Below are positions 29,029-37,883 of a stretch of 64,000 nucleotides of DNA, in pieces (position 1 is the stretch's first letter; the number at the start of each line of letters is the position of its first letter). The stretch lies in assembly GCA_023212695.1 (NCBI GenBank), contig JALCCG010000086.1:1-64000 (forward strand), in the 5' to 3' direction. Made by a program: the position numbers and the translations under genes. The notes beneath the pieces were generated by a model. That model was not told the origin of the DNA, did not search any database, and worked only from the letters and a program-made list of their open reading frames with translations. This DNA comes from Sporisorium sorghi. Its lineage: Eukaryota > Basidiomycota > Ustilaginomycetes > Ustilaginales > Ustilaginaceae.

Positions 29029-30189
29029 ATGTCGAGCGCTTCTCCATCCGTCACAGCACCCATTTCGGGTCCTCAGTCTGCTCGCGTCGGTCAGCCACCT
29101 GCACCTTCCGCATCGCTCGTCGCAAAGTACCGAGGCGCAACCGTCGAAGACCTCCAAGTTCCGCCCGCCATCTCGGTGCCTCGCTCCACTTCCATCTTGT
29201 CTGCTCTACGAGTCACTCTCGACTATGACTACTCGCAACTGCCTCTCGTCAGCGACAAGAACCGCAAGCTGCTCGGCTACGTACAGAAGGACCGCCTCGA
29301 GCAACAGGTCAAGAGCGGCAACGGAGACAAGACCGTGGCTACCATCATGACCAAGTTCTCCAGCGGCGGCTCTGCGGCTTCGTCTTCCGCCGCTGCTGCA
29401 GCCCTCTACACTGTCATCACTCCGGACACGGGTCTGGCCGAGCTCGAAGTGTTTCTTCAATCGCATCCGTTTGCGTTTATCACCGACCCTGGCAGGGCGT
29501 TTGTTCTTGGCGTGGCGACGCAGGAGGATCTTTCGAAGTATGTCTCGAGGCGAGGACTGGATGGCACGCGATCTGGCGCCGCCACACCGACACAAGCCAC
29601 CACATCAATCCCCGCTGCGGCCGGTGCAGCTGCGCAGGACAACGACGAGCCCATGCCTGCCACCTCTGCCGCGGTTCCAGCAGGGCAGGCAGCCGCTTCG
29701 TCTTCATCAGCTGCTGCCGCCGCATCCTCGTCATCGCAAGCTCCGGCCATGTCGCGTCGAGAAGAGGAAGAGTCGAGGAAAGACCGCACGCTCGCTGAAT
29801 TCATGCAGCTCCTTGACGGCTACACCCCCTTGATACCCGACCAGGTCACCGATTTCTACCTCGAGAAAGTAGGCTTCGAATGCCACGACGTGCGACTCAA
29901 ACGATTGTTGTCGCTAGCGGCGGAGAAATTTGTCAGTGACATTGCAGCGGATGCCTTCCAGTACGCTCGTATCCGCACCAATGCCGGTCCGGCCGGTCGA
30001 CCGCGTGGTCAGGTGGGTGCGGGTGCGGGTGCGGCGGGAGCCGCTGGTGGTGCAGCTGGTGGCGCTGCAGGTGCGGGTCTGCCTGCGGGCGCAAGGGACC
30101 GTTCGAGGACCGTGCTCACCATGGATGACCTGTCGGCTGCGCTGGGCGAGTACGGCATCAATGCTCGTCGTGCCGAGTACTACCGCTAG
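29029..30189 (+). CDS. TAF10: fusion of CBS-domain module and TFIID/SAGA subunit TAF10
   Basis: One uninterrupted 386-residue frame joins two unrelated modules. Residues about 45-172 form a CBS pair-like region (VPRSTSILSALRVTLDYDYSQLPLVSDKNRKLLGYV; then YTVITPDTGLAELEVFLQSHPFAFITD, FVLGVATQEDLSKYV). After an Ala/Ser/Gln-rich linker, residues about 252-386 are TAF10: LAEFMQLLDGYTPLIPDQVTDFYL, RLKRLLSLAAEKFVSDIAADAFQ, then a Gly/Ala-rich loop and LTMDDLSAALGEYGINARRAEYY. TAF10 is a histone-fold subunit shared by TFIID and SAGA; the CBS part would bind adenosyl ligands. An internal ATG near 29749 could start a TAF10-only protein. No stop codon and no clear GT-AG intron separates the two parts. 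The ATG at 29029 is the first of protein-like sequence. Confidence 0.85.
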   Translation: MSSASPSVTAPISGPQSARVGQPPAPSASLVAKYRGATVEDLQVPPAISVPRSTSILSALRVTLDYDYSQLPLVSDKNRKLLGYVQKDRLEQQVKSGNGDKTVATIMTKFSSGGSAASSSAAAAALYTVITPDTGLAELEVFLQSHPFAFITDPGRAFVLGVATQEDLSKYVSRRGLDGTRSGAATPTQATTSIPAAAGAAAQDNDEPMPATSAAVPAGQAAASSSSAAAAASSSSQAPAMSRREEEESRKDRTLAEFMQLLDGYTPLIPDQVTDFYLEKVGFECHDVRLKRLLSLAAEKFVSDIAADAFQYARIRTNAGPAGRPRGQVGAGAGAAGAAGGAAGGAAGAGLPAGARDRSRTVLTMDDLSAALGEYGINARRAEYYR

Positions 30190-30289
30190 ATTTCTCATTC
30201 TTTCATACCAGCATGTTTGCAATGCTTTTCATTCTCGACAACATCAGTGTTCGGTATGTGTCTCGCAGGCGATGAGTGGCTTTTTTCGC

Positions 30290-31932
30290 TTATGCAGTGG
30301 GTGCGTTTCTGCCATCGGAAGACCATCCGAGCACCCAACTCTGAATACCGCGCTGTGCACGCTTCTTCACCTTGGCCGCCCATCCACCGCCCTGCTGAGC
30401 CGGCTGCACGCTCCATCCGCCGAACCAGCCTCGTCTGACCACGTACGTCTCGCCGTTCTTGGCAGCGCCGTCTTTGGGCTTCCCTCCCTTACCGCCTGCA
30501 GCGTCCTTTTTGCCGTCGCCGCCACCGCCTTTTGCAGTAGCAGCTGTGTTGGCCGTGGGCAGCAGTTCGATCCGAGGCGCTGTTGGGTCGAGCACCAGTT
30601 GGAACTGCGTCGCGAGGTGGTCCTGCGCCAGCGCGGGGGTCGGTGGCGGGTTGTTGTACGCCGTCAGGTCGAGCGTGTAGATCAGCACCGTTGCGAGTCT
30701 GCATGAGAACAATTACGTCTGATCAGCGAAACGTGTCGACTGCAAAGCTGTCTTGAGCCCAACTTACACGAGCGGAACGATGCCGAGCAGGTAGAACAGC
30801 GTCGCGTCCTCTGCACCCTTTCGCAGTCGCCGGGCCAGGTCCTGCAAGTCGCCGTCCAGCGCCGCGTCGGATCGAGCCCAGTCGCCGTCGAGGTAGATCT
30901 GCACGGCCGACCAGTCGCGCACGCACTTCCAGGCAAAGTGCACCTCGAGGCAGGACAGGATTGTAGCGACGTGGAAGACGACGCCCGCGGTCAGGCGGTA
31001 CCTCAGGCAGAGGCTGATTGTGCTGCGAAGTGTCAAAAGATTGTGTTAGATGCCGCAACGGAAGGGGGAAGGAGCGATGAGTGGGGGACTCACAGCACGG
31101 TCAGAACGAATAGGACGACGAGCTGCAGCGCGTCCGCCATGAGTGGTAGCAGCGTCAGGTCGCGTCCGAGCACGTTGGTGCTGCAGCCTTGTGTGTCGCG
31201 GTACGCGATGACGCTGGCCAGCTTCATCTGGTCCAGCCACGCCGTCAGGTCTGTCCATTAACGCAACGACAGAGCGTCAGCCCATCTATCAACTCTGTGA
31301 AAGCGATGTCCAAACAGCGAGGACTTACAAGAAGCAAAATCGCAAGCAGCCACCACACCCATCACGAGCGCGATCGCATTCGCCAACCGTGCCACATAGC
31401 TCGTATACCGCACCCACTTGCGGCCCCTCGCCGCAATCCGCTTCGCCAGCAGCCCAAACACCTGGAACACCGTCTCGCACAGCAGCATCGGCGTGCAGCT
31501 CAACACCCCATTAGCCGCAACGAGCTCCGACAGGCTCGCCTGCGCCAAGAGCACATCGAACGACGATGTATGCAGCGCGTTGGAGAGGTGTGCGCGCAGA
31601 GCGGACCAGACTGTGAGGCAGAAGACGAAGCTGAGCGTGGGGGCAAAAGTGATGAGGACGTCGAGGAGATGGCGGCCCTGGTAGGTGCGGAGGAGGCCAA
31701 TGGTGAGGAAGGTGAGGAGGACGAAGAACAGGACCATGCTCCTGGGAGGGTTGGGACGGCGAAGAAAGAGGTCAGAGAGGTATGCAGAGAGAGGAAGTGA
31801 GCTGACTTACGCTGCAAGATCGTCGTCGCGGATTGTGATGCCTCCGACCAGAGCGGACGTCCACGCTAGCGACGAGGCGCACGGCAGGCTCGCCGCGGGT
31901 GAAAACGTGTCGTATGCCAGCTTCAGACGCAT
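30290..31932 (-). CDS. seven-helix membrane protein, family not recognised
   Basis: This is a five-exon model: 31932-31811, 31741-31329, 31250-31094, 31022-30768 and 30698-30290. The four introns (69, 78, 71 and 69 bp) have GTAAGT or GTGAGT donors and AG acceptors, and all phases agree. The 451-residue product has about seven hydrophobic helices: MVLFFVLLTFLTIGLL; LITFAPTLSFVFCLTVW; VLSCTPMLLCETVFQVF; ANAIALVMGVVAAC; ALQLVVLFVLTVL; GVVFHVATILSCLEV; FYLLGIVPLVLATVLIYTL. A hydrophilic Gly/Lys-rich tail ends the protein. A loop before the sixth or seventh helix is acidic. The seven helices recall a receptor, but no signature residues were found, so the function is unknown. It ends 100 bp from the CBS-TAF10 stop (convergent). 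Confidence 0.72.
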
Positions 31933-32681
31933 GTTTGCTCGCAAAGTGGACTCGACATGGTGGCAGCTGAAGAAGAGACATCTTTCTCTTCTGCATCGAG
32001 AAGCTGCAAACAGTGATGGACGGTGCGCTTGAAGCAGGGACTCCGTGAGGCCTCTTCTTCGTGCGCACAGCACTCTAGCGTGGGGACAGTGGAGAAAGCT
32101 CAGCGAAACCGGCCTCGAGGGTTGACACAAGCTCCAACCTCATTCATTCATGCATGAGAAACAGAGTTGAGCTTCATCACGGTCAGCTTCCTTCTTCTTC
32201 ATCCCGCAATAAGAACGGCGCACGGCGGCATCGCTGTGAGCTTGTTTGCCAACGATCCGTAGAGACTCGGGGCGGCAAGGCAAGCGCAGCAGCGGGAAAA
32301 AAAAAAAAAAAAAAATCTTGGCATTGTTAGACTTTCGTGCAGCACGTGACACTGACGGCGCTTTCGCACGAAATTGCTCGCTCTCTTGTGACTCAAAAAA
32401 AGGGCAAAAGTGGAAAAGTGCTTCTCTAAATTCACACAAGCTGGAAGAAAGCGCATGCACATCTTGATCCTACACCACCTGCCTATCGTCGAAGCTCCAT
32501 CGCATCACAATCACCACAGCAGCACGTCCGGCAGATCCGAAAGAGAAGCTCAGACCGACCCGCACACATATTGCTTAGGTCACAACGGCGCTTTCGACTC
32601 AGACTAGACACGCACGACACCGGGTCGATCCGCGCACATCTGCAACTCATCCCAGCAGCAACGGCATCTAGAGATAGCACA
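31933..32681. promoter_or_regulatory. divergent promoter, membrane protein / phenylalanyl-tRNA synthetase
   Basis: This 749-bp spacer lies between divergent start codons. A 19-base A tract lies at 32297-32315. The frame of the downstream gene is open from 32571 but starts with a non-ATG codon there. No separate gene was found. Confidence 0.5.
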
Positions 32682-34310
32682 ATGTCGGCACCACAACGAC
32701 TCACGGGCGAGCCGACGGCAGAGGCAGTGCTCGCCGCGCTCGACTCGGCACCCAACGGCAAGATCGCCGACACTCGCTTGATCGCACCCGAAGTCTCTAC
32801 AGCAGCGGCAGACCAGCAAGCCGACCCCGTCAAGCGATCCGAGGCCAACGAGGCCGTGTTCAAGGAGCGTGCACGATGGCAGCTCGCACTCTCCGACGTG
32901 CTCAAGTCGCTGCTCAGCAAAGAGATGGTCGAGATGGAGAAGCTCGAAGAGACCACCTCTGCTCCTCTTCCCGATGGATTCGTGTTGCTGCAGACTGGCT
33001 CGCCAGAGATCCGTCTCGTCAAGGCGCTTCCCGACCAAGAGGGTGTCGGCAAGTCGATGGACGAGCTCAAGCAGCTCTTGGGTGCCGACACGCTTAGGAA
33101 CGGCCAAAGCAATGCCTTCCGCAACAAGTGGGCCAAGAAGCTTCCCGACGGCACTTTTGGCAGGACTGAGGCGACACTCGGCAAGTCGGACGCTGAGCTG
33201 CGCGACGAGATCCAGGAGCAGATCGCCGAGGTGCTCAAGACTGGCACGATCGCCGCCGAAAGCGCTGCTGCTACGGACAAGAAGCTCGCCGAGCTGCGCA
33301 AGCGCAAGCTGGTAGCGACGCGCAAGCTCGTCTACTTTTCCATCGCAAAGGGCGCCCAGTTCTCGCTCACCGTGCAGAAGCTCGAGACCGATCTCACGTT
33401 CGACATGCTCCAGTCGGGATCGTGGAAGCAGGCACCCTTCAAGAAGTACAACTTCAACGCCGAAGGTGCTGTCCCCGCGTCCGGGGCTCTGCATCCCTTG
33501 TTGAAGGTGAGGGAGGAGTTCCGCAACATCTTTTTCGAGATGGGCTTCACCGAGATGGCCACGGACCGCTTTGTCGAGTCGTCGTTCTGGTGTTTCGACT
33601 CGCTCTTCGTGCCGCAGCAGCATCCGGCGAGAGACGTGCAGGATACGTTCTTCATCAAGGACCCTGCCTACGCCAAGCATATCCCTGAAGACTACCTCAA
33701 GCGCGTCACCCAGGTTCACCAGGAGGGCGGCTTTGGCTCCGTCGGATACCGATACCCCTTCGACCGCAAGGTGACCGAGAAGCTCGTGCTGCGCACCCAC
33801 ACCACCGCCGTGTCATCCGCGATGCTGTACAAACTCGCCAACCAACCAGGCGGCTTCAAGCCCGCCAAGCTCTTCTCCATCGACCGCGTCTTCCGCAACG
33901 AAGCCGTCGACGCCACCCACCTCGCCGAGTTCCACCAGGTCGAAGGCGTCGTCGCCGACTACAACATCACTCTCGGAGACTTGATCGGATTCATGGAGGT
34001 GTTTTTCAAGAAGATGGGCGTCACCAATCTGCGCTTCAAGCCGGCGTACAACCCGTACACCGAACCATCGCTGGAGATCTTCTCGTACCACCAGGGGTTG
34101 AAGAAGTGGGTCGAGGTCGGTAACTCGGGCATGTTCAGACCGGAGATGTTGCGGCCCATGGGCCTGCCAGAGGGCGTGAATGTGCTGGGTTGGGGGTTGA
34201 GTCTGGAGCGCCCGACGATGATCAGGTATGCGGTGAAGGATATTCGCGAGTTGGTCGGGCACAAGGTGCCCATTTCGTCGGTCGAGAATGCGCCCGCGAC
34301 GAGGTTCTAG
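32682..34310 (+). CDS. FRS2: cytosolic phenylalanyl-tRNA synthetase, alpha subunit
   Basis: This is the catalytic subunit of the (alpha-beta)2 enzyme that charges tRNA-Phe. The intronless 542-residue product has the N-terminal DNA-binding-like helical domains of eukaryotic PheRS alpha, then the class II core. Motif 1 region: LLKVREEFRNIFFEMGFTEM. Motif 2: FSIDRVFRNEAVDATHLAEFHQVEG. Motif 3: VLGWGLSLERPTMIRYAVKDIRELVG. VESSFWCFDSLFVPQQHPARD is also strictly conserved in the family. The length is close to yeast Frs2 (503) and human FARSA (508). The ATG at 32682 follows the purine-rich context AGCACA and starts the first helix domain. The assignment is secure. Confidence 0.96.
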   Translation: MSAPQRLTGEPTAEAVLAALDSAPNGKIADTRLIAPEVSTAAADQQADPVKRSEANEAVFKERARWQLALSDVLKSLLSKEMVEMEKLEETTSAPLPDGFVLLQTGSPEIRLVKALPDQEGVGKSMDELKQLLGADTLRNGQSNAFRNKWAKKLPDGTFGRTEATLGKSDAELRDEIQEQIAEVLKTGTIAAESAAATDKKLAELRKRKLVATRKLVYFSIAKGAQFSLTVQKLETDLTFDMLQSGSWKQAPFKKYNFNAEGAVPASGALHPLLKVREEFRNIFFEMGFTEMATDRFVESSFWCFDSLFVPQQHPARDVQDTFFIKDPAYAKHIPEDYLKRVTQVHQEGGFGSVGYRYPFDRKVTEKLVLRTHTTAVSSAMLYKLANQPGGFKPAKLFSIDRVFRNEAVDATHLAEFHQVEGVVADYNITLGDLIGFMEVFFKKMGVTNLRFKPAYNPYTEPSLEIFSYHQGLKKWVEVGNSGMFRPEMLRPMGLPEGVNVLGWGLSLERPTMIRYAVKDIRELVGHKVPISSVENAPATRF

Positions 34311-34843
34311 AGTTGTGTCTTTAGCGTTCGGTCAATGTCAGCACATTCACGTTCATTGCATAAGTCATGGCTACTGCGGTTGAGGGTTGAATGAATCATA
34401 ACGTGGTTGGTGTACTTATGGGACAGGTGTACTTGTGGGCCAAAATACATGTACTGCTGTGCAGTTGAATTTTGTTTTTTCGCAAATTCAAAGCATCTGT
34501 TTTCGATGTACTGGTGTGGAGTTGCAAATTTTCGAATTTCCTCAACGGCTGAAACAGCCTATGGATTTTGGAAAATCTCAGTGTGTTTTCGCCAACGGTG
34601 GCCCACAAGTACACCAACCACGTTATTGCAACTCGAGACAGAATCATGAGAACATAGCGCGATGGCGCGTTACAAGCGAAGACACTGACAGAAGCTAGTA
34701 CAGAAAGGGGAGAGGAGAACACGACGCGGGAACTGCAAAACGGGGAGAAACGGACGAAGGCGAGCGCGAAGCCGTTTGCGAGTCGGAGTCGAGCCGGAAA
34801 TGACTCATCGAAGTCAAGCACCAGCTCGCTGTCCATATCGAAG
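34311..34843. other. intergenic, contains MITE-like element
   Basis: This 533-bp spacer separates FRS2 from a convergent minus-strand gene. A 223-bp element with terminal inverted repeats, annotated separately, fills 34401-34623. The remainder looks like ordinary 3' flanking sequence. A minus-strand frame across this area (34396-35124) is an artefact of the element and the neighbouring gene's shadow. Confidence 0.6.
34401..34623. mobile_element. MITE-like element with terminal inverted repeats and TA flanks
   Basis: The left end reads ACGTGGTTGGTGTACTT (34401-34417), and its reverse complement ends the element at 34623. The match continues with one mismatch to about 22 bases. The element is flanked on both sides by TA (34399-34400 and 34624-34625), as expected for a Tc1/mariner-type target duplication. 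A second left copy of the inner terminal sequence lies at 34426-34441, and a degenerate direct repeat (ATGTACTG-GTG) occurs at 34449 and 34506. It has no coding capacity. It is more AT-rich than the neighbouring genes. Whether it is a true mobile MITE needs other copies; none was noticed in this window. Confidence 0.6.
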
Positions 34844-35828
34844 CTAATCATCGTCATCAGGGTAGGCTTCGGCCAAGCAGCGCCAGCCTTCATGTCCGTC
34901 TTTGGCGAAGAAGATTTCGGAATTGTCGGTGAGGAATATACCATCCGGCGAAGCCTTTGCGTTGAAGCAGATGATGATGTCGTTATGCTTGAGGCCGGGA
35001 AACACAGCATTTGGATGCTTGGCGGTGCCGCGGTCGGCGAAGAGCTGGCAAGACCTCTCATTGCAGCAGTAGTCGACGAGCTTGAAGGTCCAGAGATCAC
35101 CCATGCGCATCTGCTCGAGTGCACTGATCCACTTCAGTCTGGCGACGAAGTTGAAGGTGCCGTCACCGTGCGTGTCGAAGTGCACAATGTCGTGTGCCAG
35201 AGCCTGCTGCGGCATGGCTACGATGGTCCTGTCCTTGCGGTGTTCGACGAGCTGGCGCCAGAGATTGGTGTTGAACGTGATGAGCTTGCCAGGCACCGAT
35301 GTGGTGGCAGCCGGGATCGAGGCGACGTGGAAGGTGACCTCGGTCTGCCTCTGAGACTGAGCCCGAGGCTGAGACTCAGGCTGAGGCGCGACTCGAACAG
35401 TAGGCTGCGGATAGCGCTGATTGGGCGGATCGTTAGGATGACGGACAGCGTCGGGCTCGCGCTTAGGAGCAGCGAATTGCTGTCCATAAACACGGTGCTT
35501 TTGCTCGAGCGGAGCCAGCCGAATCGCGGGAAAGCCAACAACAAGAGAATAGGGGACTTCTTCTTCGACGGACACGAACCCGGAGAGTGCGGAGAGTTCC
35601 GTGACGAGTTGATCTTTCAGGTCGGCCTGACACCAGAAAAAAAGCAAAGCACCAGAATGATTTGACGCCATAGACTCTCTTGAGAAACGCTTCTCCGAAC
35701 TCTTCGTCGACTTGCAGCCAAACATAGCCAGGCGTCGCTTTGATCGTATCGATAGTCTGGGTATTGACGGGTGGTTCGAGGTGGAAGTGAGCCTTGATAA
35801 TAATGACGTTGCTGTTGGAAGAGGACAT
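34844..35828 (-). CDS. unrecognised gene needing a short intron or frame correction
   Basis: The frame starting at the ATG at 35828 (MSSSNSNVIIIKAHFHLEPP) runs about 51 residues to FGEAFLKR. The protein then continues in a different frame (ADLKDQLVTELSALSGFVSVEEEVPYSLV...) to the stop at 34844. Two explanations fit. One is a 49-bp intron with a non-standard GTCTAT donor and a GTGTCAG acceptor. The other is a one-base error or mutation in the T7 run on the minus strand near 35640. The product would be about 310 residues, with a Pro/Gln/Arg-rich middle and a Cys/His-containing C-terminal half ending in four Asp. No family is recognised. Confidence 0.55.
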
Positions 35829-36898
35829 CTTTAGATATCTACCAGCCACCCTCGGGGGTCGGGAATGAATGAGAGGCTGGATAGTTGGGAGGGGAGAACG
35901 GAGCCGGATAGAATTGTGCAGGGATTATATAGCTTGCTGGGGTTTTGGGATGAGATCAGACTAGTGTGCTGACACGCATGGCTAGCCTGCTCCTTGTTGA
36001 CTCGTCCACTGCTCACGTCAAGATTAGGCAGACAGTCATGTGGGGGTTATCCGCTTCAGTATGGACCTCGAAAGTCTTGCAGGACACGACTGAGCTCGAC
36101 CAACCGTATCTGATCTCACTGCAGCAGATCAGTGTCTTTGTGGTGACTCGACGACTTCAGGGGCGGACGGGCTGTAAGGAAGCAACCAGACACTGTTCAG
36201 GTTCCCACCATTGCGGCACGGACAGCACGAGGAAAAAAGAGAGAAGGCTACATAAGATGTGCGCAGGCTTGATCGATACGCTTGCCGACGGAGGCAGTGA
36301 GCTCAGAAACTTCGTACCAAACATCAAAAACTCAGTAAGACCCCTTCGCCGGTCGGAGGCGGAAAGTCAAAGGCAAGCTCGACGAGAGCTTTGGGAAGCG
36401 CTGTTCACGAAGATTTCAAGTTCCCGCCTCCGTCGCCAAGCGTATCGATCAAAGCTTGCCGGCCAAGTGGCTGCATTGTAGGCCCCTGACTTGTCGTCTG
36501 CCCGCGCACTGCTGACGCTACTGGAGCCGAGACTGCTTTTGGTCTCGAACAGTGTTGCTCTGCCTGCCAAAAAACCCCATTGCAAACGTTGGAACATGGG
36601 AAGGATCTGCAGAGTGGTGCGGCACGACAGCTCAGGTTGTGATTCCGCTCAATTCAGTTGCTTCGCAGTTTCGTCGAGTTGTCAAAACGCTGCTCAGCAG
36701 CAGTCGCCAGAAACAGCGCTCGCAATCGACAGAGCAGTATAAAGAACATACTTTTGTTTCCGCTCTCGTTATACCCCCTTCTATCAATCCTTCTTCTCGC
36801 ACCACTTTTCTCATTCCAGCTTTCTCTACTCGCCGCTCTCCTCTCACAGCGCTTACTATTCCCAGCTCTTACCTTGCCATCGAACATTGCGAGCAACC
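35829..36898. other. divergent intergenic region with a large inverted repeat
   Basis: This 1.07 kb spacer lies between two unrecognised, divergently read genes. It holds an imperfect inverted repeat (36241-36480), annotated separately, and a pyrimidine-rich leader before the ATG at 36899. A plus-strand frame of 171 codons crosses the repeat but has no ATG-led protein-like sequence. Confidence 0.5.
36241..36480. repeat. imperfect inverted repeat, arms about 100 bp
   Basis: The best-matching part of the left arm (36267-36295, GCTTGATCGATACGCTTG onward) is the reverse complement of 36426-36455, with one mismatch and one inserted base over about 29 bases. Weaker complementarity extends inward (AAACTTCGT versus ACGAAGATTT) and outward (GGCTACAT versus ATTGTAGGCC). 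The arms enclose a loop of roughly 60-130 bp. It could be a decayed inverted duplication, a hairpin RNA source or a MITE remnant; no target duplication was seen. Confidence 0.6.
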
Positions 36899-37485
36899 AT
36901 GACAACTCGTGTCTTTAACTTCCGTCTGGACCCCGAAGATGCTTCGCGCGGCATCTTCCACTTTCTCGACAACGGCGAAACCCACGTTGTCCAACTCGAT
37001 CGCGAGCCGCCTCCTGCTTACGACAGCGTGACTTCTCGCGACACTCAGCCTGCTGCTCACGAAGCCGACGCTGACATCAACAGCGCTCAGCAGCAGCCCG
37101 AAAGCCAGCCCGACGATCAGCCTGACGATCAGCCCGAGCTCCTGCGCGAGGGCGACAAGGCCTTCGAGAGGATCACTTTCAACGGCCAAAATTTTGGATC
37201 CCAGCCCGCAATCGCACTCCTAGAACGCCCGAGCAGCTCCACCGCTTGGTTGACGAGATTCGAGGCCGCCTGGAGTGGTGGAATGCAATGCTGCCCCACA
37301 CTCCCAACGATGCGGAAAGCATGGGTCGGCTTAGCATGGAGGTCTTGAATCGGCTCAGCAGGTCGTCGGGTCGTGGCGCTCTGGTAAGCTTGTCGTCTCG
37401 TATTGTCTTTTCGTTGGGGCTCAGGCTAACATTCTCTTATTTGGCGATCGCTTCTCAGCCGCTTGACTCTCGTCGTGCCGACTAG
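36899..37485 (+). CDS. unrecognised gene with apparent one-base frameshift
   Basis: The first frame (MTTRVFNFRLDPEDASRGIFHFLDNG...) is protein-like to ITFNGQ at about 37185. From there another frame is protein-like: FWIPARNRTPRTPEQLHRLV, then DEIRGRLEWWNAMLPHTPND to GRGAL. The switch lies at the AAAATTTT string (about 37185-37192). One extra A or T would join the two frames, and no GT donor is available for an intron. A normal intron follows at 37384-37458 (GTAAGC...CTCAG), after which PLDSRRAD ends the protein at 37485. The joined product would be about 171 residues with an acidic Gln/Asp-rich middle. Whether this is a sequencing error or a broken gene cannot be told. No family is recognised. 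Confidence 0.55.
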
Positions 37486-37883
37486 GCGCTCGGCCTCCGC
37501 TCGCGTATCGCACTCGCTCGATGTGACGAGTCTCAGTCGTCTGGCCCTCGCTCAAAGTTCCGCTCAGTGTTCCACATTGTTTTTTCTTCATATATCCATC
37601 TGTACCCTCTCCGACCTGATGTACCACCTCTCTTCTCTGTGCCGCTCGTTCGGGCGGCACGAACAGCTGCGATCATCTGTCAGCAGTCCCAATGGTATTT
37701 CCCCCTTTCCTCTCAAGTCTGTGTTGACGTCTGTGCTGCCACCTTTGAACGACGCCCTCTTTCATCGACATCAAAAACTTCAGTCCTCGTCACACCAGAA
37801 GAATATCGCCCATTCAGAACATCCAATATGAACCCAGGCATTACAAAACATCTCTCTCTAACACGATAGACAAAACAGTGAGA
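37486..37883. other. intergenic, 3' flanks of two convergent genes
   Basis: 398 bp between the stop of the unrecognised gene and the stop of Prp8. Nothing distinctive is seen beyond pyrimidine-rich patches. Confidence 0.5.

Noticed and set aside
29400..29780. Two separate genes, CBS protein and TAF10
   Set aside because: No stop codon or clear intron lies between the modules; kept as one gene, with the doubt stated in the findings.
34396..35124. 242-codon minus-strand frame
   Set aside because: It combines an antisense-frame shadow of the unrecognised gene with the MITE-like element; low-complexity composition and no recognisable domain.
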